Notes under the pieces: generated by a model
Told to the model about the DNA's origin: nothing
Databases searched by the model: none
The model's input: only the letters and a program-made list of their open reading frames with translations
DNA from: Dromaius novaehollandiae
Taxonomy: Eukaryota; Chordata; Aves; Casuariiformes; Dromaiidae
Direction of reading: 5' to 3'
DNA: 64,000 nucleotides
Assembly: GCF_036370855.1 (NCBI RefSeq)
Contig: NC_088099.1
Coordinates: forward strand, 18,071,501-18,135,500
In this document: in pieces, positions 36,601-51,145 of the stretch
Layout: every line of letters starts with the position of its first letter
Numbering within the stretch: position 1 is the stretch's first letter
Translations under genes and position numbers: made by a program

Positions 36601-39600
36601 CATGTCAGAATAACCACAGCCCTTAAACTTCATGTTACAGCCAAATGCAAAAACTGCCAAGTGCTGCGTTCCAATAAAATGCAACTCACACAATCTGTAA
36701 GTGTAATAAAATAGCTGTTAACAATTCTGTAACTCTCTCTCTTTGAGCTTGTAAAAGCTTGAAGGTCAGCTGGAAGTCAAGCTGCATTTCTTTGGAAGGA
36801 GGGCAGGCCAGTCCCAAATTGACCGTTTTCTGTCCTTTTACCTGATCCTCTTGCGTTTTTGAAGGGAAAGCACTACACCTTGTGGGGTGTTTCTGTCTTA
36901 CTCCCACCATAAGAAAGCAAATAGAGAAGAAGGGTGTGTTACTGGAGGGTGCCTAAAGGGAGTGGCACTAAACAATCTTGCCATTTCTAAATTGCTCAGA
37001 TTTGGTTTCCACCAGCAGAAAAATATTGGGCGAATGCCGTCGTTATTCAGTGGTTTGTAAGAAATAAGCTGATGGTTTCCTTTCTTCAGGATTGATGCTG
37101 CAGACATTCAAGACCCTGCAATGAAGAGAGAGCTTTGTAAGTTCCAACAACACCTCAAGGTATAATGAAAAATTAAAATTGCACAGTAACCAAGGAGTCC
37201 TCACTGGAGTACAAGGGCTGGGCATGCAAACCCAGGCACAGTGAAACGTGCACAACTGAAACGTAAGACCACAGATCAAAGGAATAAACCCACTCTGCCC
37301 TGCAAGAAAGTGAAGAAGCAGGACAGATACAGAGAAAGGGAGCAAGAGTGGAGGAAGCAGAGAAAATCCATCACCATTCTCTCGTCATAAGACACTCCAT
37401 TTCTAGTTTGGCAAACCAAGTATATTTATTTGTCATCTCCAGGGTCAAAAGCCTCCTCATTTAATCAGAGATTTGGAGGGACAGAATGTGTCAACACTTA
37501 GAATAAAAACAACCAAAATGAAAACAATGTTTTCCCCAGGAATTTTCCATTTGTGTCCCCAAACATATCAAGTTCTTGAAAGAAAAAGCATCCAGACAGA
37601 CCAGACAGAGGTCCAAGCAACACCGCCAGAGCAACCCTGAGGAAGTCAACAGTCATTGCAAAAATGGTATAATCAACTCCTGTCAATTAACAGCAGCAAA
37701 AGAGAAGGATCCAGCTATATAGTTTTTAATTGTTTTAGCAAATAGTACATAATTGTTTCTATTATATTTCACAGTACAACTCTATTTCTTTCAGCTACAA
37801 AAAGAGGGAATCAATGAAAAAAAGAAGAGCACAAACCTGCAGAACAATCCAAGCACAGGCTTCAAGATCAGGCATCTGTTCCAGCATAATTCAGGAGTAT
37901 CCAAAGTCCTGCTCCTTCCTAACAGGCTTTTGCTTGCCATTATTTTACGGTAGCTGAGGCCAGGGTCTCCAGGGGGCAGATTTGGAGAAGGACACTGAGC
38001 AGGAAATGTGAGACTGGATTCGCAGAACACCAGTGGCAGGCACAAGTCTCTGCTGCAAACCCATCTACAAAGAGAAAATTCCGAAATAATAGATACACCT
38101 GCAATAGTCAAAGTACTGACAATATATTTTTTTTAAAAAAAAAAAAGAAGCCCCCTTTAGAAGTCCACATTACCCAAAAGATTTTTTTTGCAAAAAGGGT
38201 ACAGTGGCAGCTCAGATAACAACAGTAAGAAGCACAAAATTCATGAAATGCGTTCAGCCTTTTACCTTTCCTTAGCATCCAGACTGAAGTCTTAAAGTTT
38301 AGTTGGGAAACGGGCTGGGTTCCCTGGGATTTTGGTTATGGGAGACCAGCCGTAGCACTGAAGAAACTATGGCACTTTTCTGAAGGGAGTTGGCGGCATT
38401 CGTGTCTGGCTCAAGCAATTGGCCACAAAATGGTCCTCTGCATGATCTCTTCTGAGAAATGCCAGGGAAATATGATTTACGGTTTGGTGGTGAAGAAAAG
38501 GGGAAACAGCACAGTCGCACAGAAAACCCGCTGCAGAGAGAATGACATCGTTAGAGCCAGCACAGCTCGTTCTTCCGCCCCTTTGGAGAACAAGGGGCGG
38601 AAGGGATAAAACCTGGCCCTGAGTAGACCCCATCCACCTACAAGGCCACAGGAGCACTGTGCACACTCCCTCGGCCACAGCTGCACCCCTCCGCACAGTG
38701 TCCTGCTTGGACAGCGTGGCAGGAGCAGCTCCCAGTCATGCACAGGGGTTGTGGAGCCTCATCCCTCTCCTAGCCCCAGGGGAAGGCTGTCGAAGCCCGT
38801 CTGCTGCTGGAGCCACAGGACGTCCCGAGCCGCCGCGTGGTGCGAGCCTGCGCGGCTGCTAGAGCAGCAGGGCCTGGCCAGACGGTCTCACTGCAACAGG
38901 AGCACAGGTGAGGAGATGCCTCAGACATGTACCTGAAATACACAGGCATATACACTTATACAGCCAAAATAACCTGAGCTATTTCTCCAGCACGGGTCAA
39001 GCAGCTGCCGCCCCAAAAGAGCAGTGGCATTTCTCTGCAAAGGCTCTGATACTTCTCTTCAGTAAGGCTTTTTTCTGCACCTGCAGCATTGTGTTTCTGG
39101 GTCTTGTGGAAGAGAAGAGAAGGGAGGATGGAGAATGCAGCAAGGCAGGGAGGGACCCAGAGCTCAAGAAATTAGCCATGGCATAGGGAAGTCCAACCAC
39201 TGCACGTCAGCCGACGCCATGGCTCAGGGCCATCACAGGAGCTGTGAGCGTTAGGAGAGCCAAGGGAGGAAGGAAAAAGGGAGGGGGAAGGAGAGAGGGC
39301 ACTGCTCTTCAATCTAGGCACCCACCTGGGCCTGTTTACTGCTCCCTAAGCACCTGCACAGAGCAGAGCTGGCAGTAGGGAGCGGATGCGCTTGCAACCA
39401 AGGACTCAGCTGGCAGCCAAACACCCCGAGGAAGCGCTGCCACTGCCTGGAGCGTGAGCTTCCTCACCCAAAATCGTCAGTGGTGCCTGGCATTGCTCTA
39501 GCCGTTCAGGCTATTGTTCAAAGCATCACTCTGTTTCTTTCCACAACACAAAGGAGAGGTGAGCGAGAAGACTGCTGCTGCTGGGCGGAGAAGAGGTCCA

Positions 39601-42600
39601 GGGAAGAGGAAGAGAGGTAGGGTGAGATGGGATGGAGGAGAGAAAGAGTAAGGCACGGCAGCCGCCTGCCCTTTGCGGCGGAGCTCTCCTGGGCCGGCTG
39701 CAGAAAGCTTCACCAAATCCCTAACAAACCACTGACATCTAGCGGTCCTCACTGCCGCTCTCTGCTGCCGCTGCTCTCTGCTTGCACCGCTGCTGCACAG
39801 GCCCAGGAGGAGCAGCCCAGAGCTGGGCACTTCAGAGGCTCTCCGCCCCCACCTGCTGCTTTCCCCAAATGATAAGATCCTCAAGGATCTGGCAGCACTT
39901 CTCGAGCATCCTTAGGACTTACTGTCTTGCACCCACCTGAAGCGTACCCTGGATTTGCAGCAGAGCAGCAACTGCTTCTTCCTGTACTGTGGTATACCCA
40001 GGTCTTTCTAACACTTCTAGTCACTCTCTTCATGCAATAGGAAGTGACAGCCTGCCACACAGCCCAGGTGACCTTGGGAATGACATCTCCCCCTCTAGAG
40101 GCCAGCCCCATTTTTCCCATTAGATTTTAATTGCTTAGCACCTCTACACTCCACTAGCTGCTCTAGCTACAGGGCACTAATCAACTGTGAAGGGTTGTGG
40201 CCAACCTCTAATATCCAGAGGAGAAGACCAGCACATGGGATACTTTCCAAATACGGGTGCTATTATAAAAGGCTGCTACATGGAACAGGAGACTCTTAAA
40301 GAACCACAATATGTTTTATTTCCCGTGTCCCAGCACAGGTTAGCAAGGGCCAAGAGCTGATGGATGTTCACCCTATTTCATACTGACCAACAGTGACATC
40401 AGCTTACCTTGGCTTCTCTCTCCCTCAAAGCAATATCATCAGGCTGGAATTTCCCATCATTATAACTGTGAGGAAAGCAAGCTTTAGATAGCTAGAGAAG
40501 AGGAAAGTTACTGGTGTAGAAAACCAAATGCTTCTGCAAGAACATTCATTTCTCCATTAAAAACAAAACAGATATAGTGGTAGCAAGGTCCACTCCTGAT
40601 CTGAGAGTGGGACAGCAATAACCCTTTGAAGAAAAACAGCATGAGGAGCAGGACACTTCTAAAACTCTATGTGACATTAACAGTTCACAAACGAGTAACA
40701 GGATAACAGAGGACAGGCCAAGCCTTGTTGATCGTGGCAGGATAGCTGCGATTTGACATTGGCACCACTTGGAAGGCTCTATGCAGTGAGGCGAGGAATA
40801 TTCAGAAATCTTTAATGCTAAGTGACAAATGCACCAAGTAAGCACGTGAGGTTGGCAACTGGAGATCCAGGGGGTACTTAGCATGAACACACAGTATCAT
40901 GCACTTCTTGACTGATAAAAGACAGTAGAAGTAATATGAGGAAAACCAAGTGACACTACCAGGAATCATAAGGGGAAGCCCAGAGACTGTATAGTCCCCA
41001 GACTTTGAAGCAGATAATGAAGTTAAACTGGAGTCCAAAGATCACCAGCTGTGCTGTTGCCTGCCCACTAAGTCTCCATGCTGGACACAAGCAGGTCTGG
41101 ACTCCGAAGGAGATAGCAACAGCTACTACCAGTTACCCGGGGCCACCAAGTGAGCAGCTGTCCCCTAGCACAGCAGAGATGGACTGAGGTCTCCAGGGTA
41201 GCAAGGAGAAAACTCTGGAAGGACTCATCTTCCTTCTCAGCTGAGGGCATGTGTATACCACATATTGCTGGCAAACGCAAGCTTTCTCTGCTCACACCCC
41301 AAGCTGAGGAACGCCACATGTGTACACCAGCGTGGAGCCAAGAAAATAAGCTCTGCTGAAAAGCTTCACCTGCTTTGGCTTGGAGCACAGACAGAGCAAA
41401 CTCACACTGTCTGCAAAACGCAGCATAAAGCTTACCTGCATGTGAGGCAAAAGTGGGATACTAGTGTTTGTGACATGAAGCCCAAGAGAACTATTCTTTT
41501 TCCTTATGCATGTGTCCAGCAGCAAACCAGAATAGGTGATGGGTGAGGAAAGTTTGATGGTATTTCCTAATGCATGCAAAACCAGAAATTGAGCCTAGTT
41601 TCTAACAGGGAATATTTCTGGTGCTGCCCAAAATGTTTCAGATACAGAATACCAAAGAATGGTTTTTGTCTATAAAAGCTCACAATTTAAAGGCTGTCAG
41701 TCACAAAGGAGAGAAGGAACTATTCTTAAAGTCTAGTATACATACAGTCCACTGAATGCTCAAGAAGAGGTTTAACTGCAGGGTGGAAGGACCAGATGGC
41801 AGAAGAACCTTGGTTTCTGTGAGACACTGACCAAAGGAGGTAGCAGGGAAACAAAGGCAAAGGAGGATGAGGCCACCACAGTCAAAACCTAGGCAAGAAG
41901 ATTGTCACACTACAGTCTGATAAAATCCTACCTGGAAGGAGAGAAATTACATGGCTGAATTATCATAGCAAGATACTTTTGGCACAGGCTTCTGCAGCAC
42001 ACGTGCTGTGACAAAAGATGGAGATTCACTACAGTAGGGGATAGTAGGGGTCTAGAGAGACTTAGAAGTGGGGCTGGAAAGAAAAGCAAGCCTCAGGTAC
42101 TAAAAAGGAAGAAGTAACATTTTGAATAAAATAGCTTGCATGGTTCAAAATGGATTAAATTAGCAGACTGGTTTCTCAATTGGTTCAAAGAAGTATTTTT
42201 AAAGCTGTTGTGACCTACTTCTGCATATGTTAAAAGGCACTAATTACCTCTGAATTTTAGATTAATATTGAAAGGCAGATTCAGTTAAAATTATTTTCCA
42301 TAATCCCCAAGTCATGTCACTCATCCCAGGGAAGTCTACAAAATGGAAAGGCATTCAGAAAAGATGGTATTATCTTGAAATTCAATCCAATTTCCCTGAA
42401 AACTTCTAGTCCGTACAGAATTTAAATATTTGACAAAATGAATAGGCAAATCCGATTTCATTTTTTACTTTTTTTTTCTCCTCAAGAAAGCGATAGGCTT
42501 TTTCCTGAATGTAGGATAAGGTTTTAGAATATGCTGCTTATTAAGATATTTTCTCATTCATGTATATACTCTGCTTGACAAATACAAAAAGGATCAAGGC

Positions 42601-43148
42601 ATTACAAAAATACATCACAACTATTTTAGATTGCCAGGTAGAAATTCTACCTCTTGAATAACACTATATGAGTGAATTAAACCCTTCCAGGATAAAGAGA
42701 AAAAAATTCGTAAACTGTATTATGAAGAAATTCAAGATATGGGATTATATTAATGTTTCTACTTGTCAAACAAGGAAGCAATTGCTGAAAAATGTGAATA
42801 ACAGACTTCTCCTTGTAGAAAATCTTGTAATCATCCAATCACACCTGACTTAAACACAGACAGTATGAAAGAGCAGAATGCCAGTAAAAAATGAGAGATT
42901 TTTAAACACCTATTTAAAAAATGTTAATAGCATGTTTCCTTTGGGGAATCCTCATGTAAAACTATCTGCAGCTGTACAAGCCTGAGGTAGGTTTAAGCCT
43001 CTCTACATCGTGATGTTTCCATACCAGATCCTCCGAAACCTAGTGCCCGTGACTGGGCATACTGAATTGAGCTAAAATTATTCTTGCGACATGAGGCTTA
43101 GATTACCTAAAAATACTAACAACTGTTTATATCAATGCATGGTAACGG

Positions 43149-43158
43149 AAACCGGTTT
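43149..43158. promoter_or_regulatory. Palindromic grainyhead-like site
   Basis: AAACCGGTTT is a perfect palindrome containing the AACCGGTT consensus of GRHL factors. It lies in complex repeat-free DNA between the genes. Function is inferred from the motif. Confidence 0.3.
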
Positions 43159-43955
43159 TCAGAATACAAAATGTTATAATAGGTCTGTAGTATGAATGAA
43201 AAAGTCCTTTACTAAGTACTATTCGGTGGTGATGTTTATTATCATAGCCTTCTCTGCACAAGAGGTTTCGGTGAGACTCAGATCACTTCCATATTTTACG
43301 AATGCCCTGTAGATCAAGCACTTGAAACTGCAAAAGCATATGGCAGACTTCTATGAACCAGCTATCAAAATGTTGTGTTCTGCTCAACCAACTGCTAGGA
43401 ACAGTGCTTATAATCCTAAGCAGCTTGGAACAGTTGTTGCCGTTTCAGTTAAAAATCAGTCAGAAATGTACACTTCACATATAAACAGCATTTAATCTTG
43501 TATCAGTAAAGGATTATCAATATTGAAACAAGGCACTAGAGAATTAAACAAGTTCAACTGTGTTTACAATGAAGAGAGAAAGGCATGTGTGTCAGCCAGA
43601 AGGAAAATACAGAGATTTAGGGGCTGATACCAAGGATTATTCTAAGCTGGATATCACAGCCCAAAGTATGGGAACATCGATTCTGTTGAAAGCAACTCAG
43701 GTTTCAATGGACTGGGAGTCTCACCTGGCATCACCAAAATCAGATCTAGGAGCCGGCTGCAAAAGCAGCGTTCGATACAGTTCAGATGAATACTGAAATC
43801 CTACTTTTCTATTTAAAATGCTCATTTCAGTAGCTCTCTCAATTCTTTAGTGGAAGAACACTGGCTGGAGCCCTTGTGGATGCCTGAGAGATTCCTGCAT
43901 CTTGAGCTTCCTACAGTACTAAAGAACCAAAAAACTCCAGTCTGTAAAAGAAGTT

Positions 43956-44011
43956 CCAGCTGGAGAAGAGGAGGCTTTTTACCAGCTGGAGAAGAGGAGG
44001 CTTTTTACCAG
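43956..44011. repeat. Tandem duplication of 26 bp
   Basis: Two identical copies (43956-43981, 43982-44007) are followed by the start of a third. The unit begins CCAGCTGGAGAAGAGG. Confidence 0.95.
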
Positions 44012-44818
44012 GTCTCGCACAAGTCTGCCTCAGCTGAGATGGGGGCAGCAGAGACTCAGCTCCGATACCATGTTCTCCTCAAAGCAGGTATCAAACAGAG
44101 CTTCAGCTGGAACAGAAATGAGACAGATTGACTAACGGGAGAGAGAAAGCACATGCAGAGATAGAGTCTGTGTCTCAGCATAGCCACACACGTCAGAGTC
44201 TGCCAAACTACCTGAGCTGGCTTGAAAATTGTTGGAGATATCCAATCTGGCAGGCTGACTGCAGATCACCAGTGAGGACACGTGCTTGTTCACAAGTTTC
44301 CCTGAGGGGAATCTGCAAAATTTCACAGAACTACTAAGGATTTCGGGAAATGCTCCAAACTGCTCAGATGGCAGATGAGGATAGCTGAGTCGATTCTTCT
44401 TCTTGAGAGAGGTTCGGTATCTAAAGAAACCATCAGGGTGAGAATAGTGTCTCAGCAATAGTTTAACAGGGGGAGTCAACAGGACAGGACAGAGACTTGG
44501 GGGCAGCTGCAAGATCCCTTCTCCCTCAGATCATCTTTTGGTGGCCCTCAACAACCACCCCAGCACCCAGGGCAGGGGAGAAACAGCCAGGCGGGACAAG
44601 TGTCCAGCTGCTGCTGAGGAAATGAAGCCTTTTCATGATGCAGGATCCTAAAGCGGGGGCTTCTGAGAGAGGAGCAGGTAAATCTTTCCAAATCACCAAG
44701 GGTGTGTAAAAAGGCCCTTAGCCTTCCTGTTCAGCAGACTGAATTGCTTTGGGGGCTTGCGTTTGTGAGCAGAGAAGGGAAGGATGGAAGTGTGAACACA
44801 GAGGTAATGGTAAAGGCT

Positions 44819-44843
44819 AAAAAAAAAAAAAAAAAAAAAAAAA
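44819..44843 (+). repeat. A25 homopolymer
   Basis: Twenty-five A in a row. I looked for a retrocopy upstream that might own this as a poly(A) tail and recognised none. Confidence 0.95.
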
Positions 44844-46844
44844 GTATGGGGCTCGAGTGATCCAGTAGATACACATAGATGCACCTCTGGAGAATCTCTT
44901 AAAACAAACAAATCCCACCACTACCACCCTGTACCTATAAATTGCTAAAGAAAAAAACAAGAGCAATAAAAAATATCTACTGAATTTTCAATTTCTTTCT
45001 TCAGATAAAAAGCTGGGGCCTGCAATGAAAAACAAGCATTTTGTCTAGCCTCTCTCAAAAGCCACAGGAGCTACTGCTTTCAGCACCCTCCTTATAATGC
45101 AAATCTATAGCTTAGGCACTCACAAGGAAGTATCTCTTAATGGTTCTGTATGTAAAGATATGTATCTCTATCAAGGATAAACTTAACACAGTAACATGAA
45201 ACAGCAGCAGCAATATTCAACTAGCACAACACAGCCTATGCAAAAGGCTCTCAGGGTTTGAGATGTGCATCAGCAGAAAAAAAACTAGACTAAGCTTCAA
45301 ACTTAGTCACTCTTTTGAACTGCGACTGAAATAACTTCCCCCACCCACCCCATGTTCTTTAATGGGGCAATACCACGTGGTGCAGCTACAGAAGTTTTAT
45401 ACCTAGAAGACAGTAGTTGTGGTGAGGTCTAGCGTGGCAAGGGTCACCTAAGCTTCGGGATCACACATACAGCACAAGAACAGTTCTTACAAGACTGTGA
45501 ATTAATGGAAGACGAAACAGACTTTTAACCAACATTTTGCATCAAGTAGTAAATTATGAAGAAGCAGGTATGTTTTTAATCGGTGAGGGAGAACTAGCAC
45601 CCAAAGTTTGGGGACAGGATCAAACATATGAGGAGAGTGTTCAAGGCAGGTTCAATGCTGGAAACAGTGTCTCTTGGTAACATTAAATTAATCTCCTTTA
45701 AGGCACTCCTCCATTCATATCCTAAACATATTAAAATGCACTGTTAGCATAAGTCACAACCAAAGAGTCTTTCAAACATCTTTATTAATTGTATATTATG
45801 GATCAATTACTTTTTTATTGTGATAAAATTCTCCTACCTACCTGTTAAACATTTACCTAAAAGTAATAAATCTGAGTAAAAGATTAAGCTCTCAACTAAC
45901 TACCCAATACAACTAAATATTTAATGTAATTTTTATACTTTCTTCAGAGAAGAGCATACCTGCTTTCAAGCTTCAGAAGACCATGTCCATATTACACCTA
46001 CTGCAGCTTTAAGCCAATCCCATCTGTGGTGCATGGCATACAACAAACTTTCAACATTACAGAGATTTACTTACTGCAGTTGGTCAAAATACACCGTGTG
46101 CACATGCCTCCACAGCACTGATTCACAGGCACAATTAGCCACTTGTTATTTTTCATCCTCCATGCCCTGAGCCCTCCTCCTGCCCACGCATCTGAGTTTT
46201 AAGAGAAACTCCTCTTTATCATTTGAGTGCCTGCCTGCACATACATTCACTCTGTGGCTATTACAAGCTGTACCTATTTAAAAGAGGGCTTTGGAGCTCC
46301 CAGAGAAACAAAGGCTGAAGGACGGCAATCCCGGGTGCAGCAGCATCCCATGCAGTTCCAGCAGAAGCACGTCAGCGGGCACCCTGACCACACGCTTGAA
46401 GCAGAAGTCCTGCCTCAACTAAAGGAGCACTGCACAAAGCACAAAGTTTGCATGACAAATGATTTGACAAAACAGCTTACTGCTGCCAAAAGTTACTGCG
46501 AGCTCCCCTCTGCACCCTGCCCTTGCCTGGCCCCTTGGCGAGGCCTCTCAGCTTGTGAGCTCAACACACACATTTACCAGTGTTTTCTGCTGGAGCTTTG
46601 CTCCCTGAACTGCTTCAGTGCTGGCAAAAGGGTATCGGCAGGAACACAGAACCCAGAGTAAGGAGGGATAAGCATGGGTCTGCCCTGTGTTGCAGGGAAC
46701 CAGGTGTGTTAGATAAGCTCTCCCATACCGTGAAACCTCACCCTCCGCAGGCAATTCCTGTGATGAAGCAGTCTGGGAATCAAACAAGAGCACTCCTCCT
46801 TAGGGATCTTTTCCTGCCAGTATATGCATGATAGATATACACAC

Positions 46845-46900
46845 TCCACAAACACACACACACACGTACATACATATATACCTACACACACATACACAGT
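46845..46900. repeat. Imperfect CA/TA microsatellite
   Basis: CA repeats are mixed with TACATA units; two purer CA runs are separated by a TATATA core. Confidence 0.85.
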
Positions 46901-49900
46901 CTAACTGTTCAGATGGACACATATCAGCAGAAGACAGAACAAAATATGCAGCAAATTAATTTTTTGAATTAACTGAAATTCTGGTATCACCCTAGGTAAG
47001 AGATGAGCTCTGAGAATTTTTAACCTAAAAAGAGAACAGTATCAAGAGGATCAGTTATATCCAGGCTTCTCCTGGCAAATGTTACTGCAAGCAGAAAGGC
47101 TGTTTTATTTAGCAAGGGAAGAAAGGAACATGTTGTAAGTAGTTTTATAGCTTTCCCATTATAAAAAGAATGAAGTCTTCTTGTGGAACTGAATCCCTGA
47201 CAGGAAGTAGAAGTTTGATTAAAGCTTTCAAAACGTGGGAAAAAAGAAAAAGCCTTTACTCTGAGGATGCGGAGCAGCAGCTAAATGAACCTGGACAGAT
47301 GAGCAGACACCAGAGCCCCTGGTTCCACCGGGCAGCCCAGGCAGGCATGGTCTGGAGCACCATCTGCCACACATTTCCGTCACTTTGCCAAATAACTCTT
47401 CCCAGAACACAAGCTTTCTGCTGCTAACAAAGACGCACCTAGCAGAAAAACAGGAATTCCAGTCGAACTCCGACAGCATCCCAACTACACTGACAAAAGA
47501 TCGAATCACAGGTTTCTGGATGAAGCGGCACATGAGATCTTGAGAGCAAGTCCGCCTGGCCAGACCAGAGAATAAGTTGTTCGAGCTATTCAGAGCTCTG
47601 AAAGGTGACATGTTAATAGTGCCAGCTTTAGAAACTTGGGGGGAAGAAAGAAAGAAAATCAATATAAGGGACTTCACACCATTTTGGTTATTGGCATAGA
47701 TGATAGAGTACTAGCCACAATTAATTGGATGAAGTGTCTTGTAACATACAGTAAAAAGGGAAGACGAGCATAATGAACCAGTCTGAGCTTCAGTAATTTA
47801 ACATGCAAATTTCGTTCACTGAGCCCAAATCCCCTAACCTCCAAACCAGTGCAGTGGGGTCCAACACCAAAAAGGGACTCATTCATGAGCACTGTGCTGG
47901 ACACGGATGCGAAGAGCATCCGTTTGCAAATGTTCTGTGGTATCTGTGACTAATGGAAGGCGGCAAAAAGGTAATATGGGACAAATACTGTCACATGCAT
48001 CAAATGAGTGCTGGGAAGACAAGGCTGTTCAAGCCGTATCTATACCTGGTCCATGAGGCCTGGTATATGGAGCCATGCAGTACAAACAGCCATGTGGACC
48101 AGAAAAACCCAGACAGGGCTTTACTGGGATACTCTGACAAAACCTATCAGAATGTTACTAGTTCCACTTGGAGACAAAACTTGACATTTCATCCCTTAGG
48201 AAAAGTGCTAGAACAGGTATGTTAGTGGCTTTATTAGGGAGGACAGTTGTTCTTCATGACTTTCAGGTCCTTAGCCAGCTAGAACTCTAATTGATACAAA
48301 ATCTAAGTCAGTTTTTTCCTTCAGATGGGATCTTTAGTCAAAATCCTTGGTTGGGAAACCCAGAAATTTGTAATGAGGAGTGTCTTCCAGGAACAATTTC
48401 TGCTGAATTAACACAGTAGCAGCATCAGCGGCATCCAAGGAGGTTTGGAGAATAGAGCTGGTCAGAAAGACTCAATCTTTCAACATCTGTTGTATGAGGC
48501 CAAAAAGACAAAGGAACTTAAAGATCGATGTGACAACAGTGCCATATAACCGGAACTCAAAACTACATCACAGCTGAAAATGGTTTTCTTTAAAAAGAAG
48601 TCAATATATATGTGGATCTTACCTGCAAATGAAAGCTTTTGGTTGACTACTTTAACTGCAAAAGATAACTACCAAAGAAGCAAGGTTAGGCTGAGCATAG
48701 AAACAAATTTTTCCTATGTTAAAAGCTCAGATTCTAAAAAACACATTATTTATCAGCAGATAAATTACTACTTAAGAACAGTGCTAATACCAGTGAGATG
48801 ATACCTTGGCTCAGAGTATTCCTCTGCAGGAAACATTCAAAAGTGAAGCCAGTATTCTTAAAACACCTGGAATTGCCTCATAATCATCTTACATCTGTAT
48901 ATGAGCTAGCATGGTTCCTTCTGGCACCCAAGGCAAGTTTTCCCAGACAGGAGAAACTGAGATGTCCAAGGACAGTGAATTCAGGTAAGGATTCACTGTT
49001 CCATCTGATCATGGAAGGAAACAGAATAGCATCTGGCAAGTAACAATTCCTTCTCCAACACCACAAAGAGCCCTTCTTGGAAATAGCAACCTGTAATTGA
49101 TGAAAAAAATAGTAACAATAAATAAAATAGGTACAGTATATGAGCACTCTGCTGTTGATAAAAGGAGACAGTGAGCATGTACAAACTTAGTTCTCTCTCA
49201 TGAATTTTCATACACTACTATCCTGAAAATTCTGGTGTTGCCTTACTCTAAACCAACCAAATTAGAATTACAGAAGAGTTTCCAGCACAAAACGGTGTTT
49301 TACTTTCTTTTGCTGAAAACAATCAAGCTATCTTTTAAAGCATCTGCGACGCTGAAGGACTGAGGCTGTATCGAGAACAAAGTGAAAACCTCCTGCCAAA
49401 ATCTATCAGTGTTTTTGTGAGGACAAAAAATTATCCTAGAGACAGCTGTAGGAATGAAGTATCCACAAAAACTTCCAGCTCCTACCTCCAAGAATGGACT
49501 TGAGATTTAACTATAAATATGCAACAATCAAATATTAATTTAGGGTTAGAGTAAGCAAGTGTCCCATATGTGCAGCTGACTCCTCAGTAACCTCAAAACA
49601 CAGCGACAGAGTTAGGGTACATCACTCCTTTCATTCAGTCGAATGCGCGATGCTGGCGACTGCAGCCAAACTCCCAGCAATAAAGAACTCTGCTCCAACA
49701 AGCCCCTGCAAGTATCATCACAGGCAAGGTGACACTGGAATGAAACAGAGGAGGTGATAAGATATGGTCTCCTTTGACCCACAGACTTACCTAGCTGGCA
49801 CACATTCCCAGTATTTTCTTAAGTATCTTTGGGGAAACTCCCGTAATAAGATTCCAGGTATACCCCAGATTCCTCCTTAAAAATGAATGGGAATGCTTTT

Positions 49901-51139
49901 AACACTCTTTGCTCTCAATTTGAAGGTCAGGCAAATGAACCATACCCCCTTTGAATGTGTTTTAACTGCAACACTGAAGACAACACCAGCGTCCACCAAA
50001 ATAGAAGACTCTCCTACCAAAAGACATACAATTCATAAATCATGTCTGAAAAGCAGAGGACACTACATTGCTGTAGAGTATTTTCTATGCAGGGAAAGGC
50101 ACAGTAAACCTTGGTATCTGGAAGTCAAGGCCACTGGGGAAAATACACAGATCTTCAAAGATACCAGAAGGCGTGAACAGTAATGAAAAACACATGGTGC
50201 AGCTCTAAAAGCATCTACCATAGCAGCCCCCTGGCTCAGTCATGTGGTTTTACTATTAAGTCCCTCTTCTACCAGAGTTTCTTGAGTATGCCACTACAGA
50301 TGATAAAACATTATCTTAATAGCATGACCTGCAATATGACTGAGCCTGTCCCTTGAAGTAATTCTTAAGTCTCTGTTATAATAAATAGTAGTTTAGCAAA
50401 TGCATAACACAAAAACCAAGAGCAACATACTACATATTTAATGATTCTTTTATCACTTCTACAACAGTTCTCTTTGACCAACCATATTAAAGGAATTAAT
50501 ATGGAAAACACATCCCACAACTCCCATAAACACTTTCTGAACACCTGCCTAGGAAGAAAACAAATTTTGCCCCAGAAATTCATTTGATTTGACTTGCAGG
50601 CTTAGAATGATCCAAAAAAGCTCTGTTCACTAAAAAATGTGAACTGTATTTGAAAAGATAGCATCAGTTTCAGGACAGATAATAAATGATGAACTGGAAA
50701 TCTAGTAACGGGTCTTAGCGAATCCGCTCATTTCTTTGCTCTCCAGCTTCAGACAGAGATTTGGGAGGAAGCAGTAAAAGCCTGCTTTCTCTCCTCAAGC
50801 AATATGCACAGGGCCGGTTCCTGCCTGTCACTCAGGAGAGCCTCCAGATCACACAGTAAGGCTAAAATTGCACTATATGTTAGTGCACTCATTTTGGAGG
50901 CCATTAACCCAGTCACTGCCGTTTAGTGGCCATGCACTTTAAAGCAGAGTCTGCAGTCCTCTTCCCCAACAGTCTGATGCTAGTCGAAGTTTCAGTCTGG
51001 CAAGTTGGTGTTCCTGAACTGACAAGTGCTGTAGGCATCTGAAGGGTGTGAAGGGGGAAAAAAGAAAGCTGTTACACGATAATCAAATACAAAAGTCAGC
51101 AAGCTTTGCATGCCGTTTAATGCTGACAAAGAAGTACTC

Positions 51140-51145
51140 TTTATT
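51140..51145 (-). terminator. WAC: WAC polyadenylation signal AATAAA (candidate, distal)
   Basis: This is a canonical AATAAA on the WAC strand about 3 kb past the stop, with T/G-rich sequence beyond it. It would fit a long 3' UTR form, but nothing links it to WAC apart from strand and distance. Confidence 0.2.

Noticed and set aside
44700-44843. A25 run as the tail of a processed pseudogene
   Set aside because: No recognisable coding or RNA sequence precedes it and no flanking direct repeats were seen.
46227-46661. 144-codon plus-strand frame
   Set aside because: No domain, no splice context and no codon pattern suggesting constraint.
47228-47677. 149-codon minus-strand frame
   Set aside because: No recognisable family. 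The start region is T-rich and the end is poly-Phe from an A-run complement.
49540-49555. TTTAGGGTTAGAG resembling telomere repeats
   Set aside because: Fewer than two TTAGGG units, which is expected by chance.
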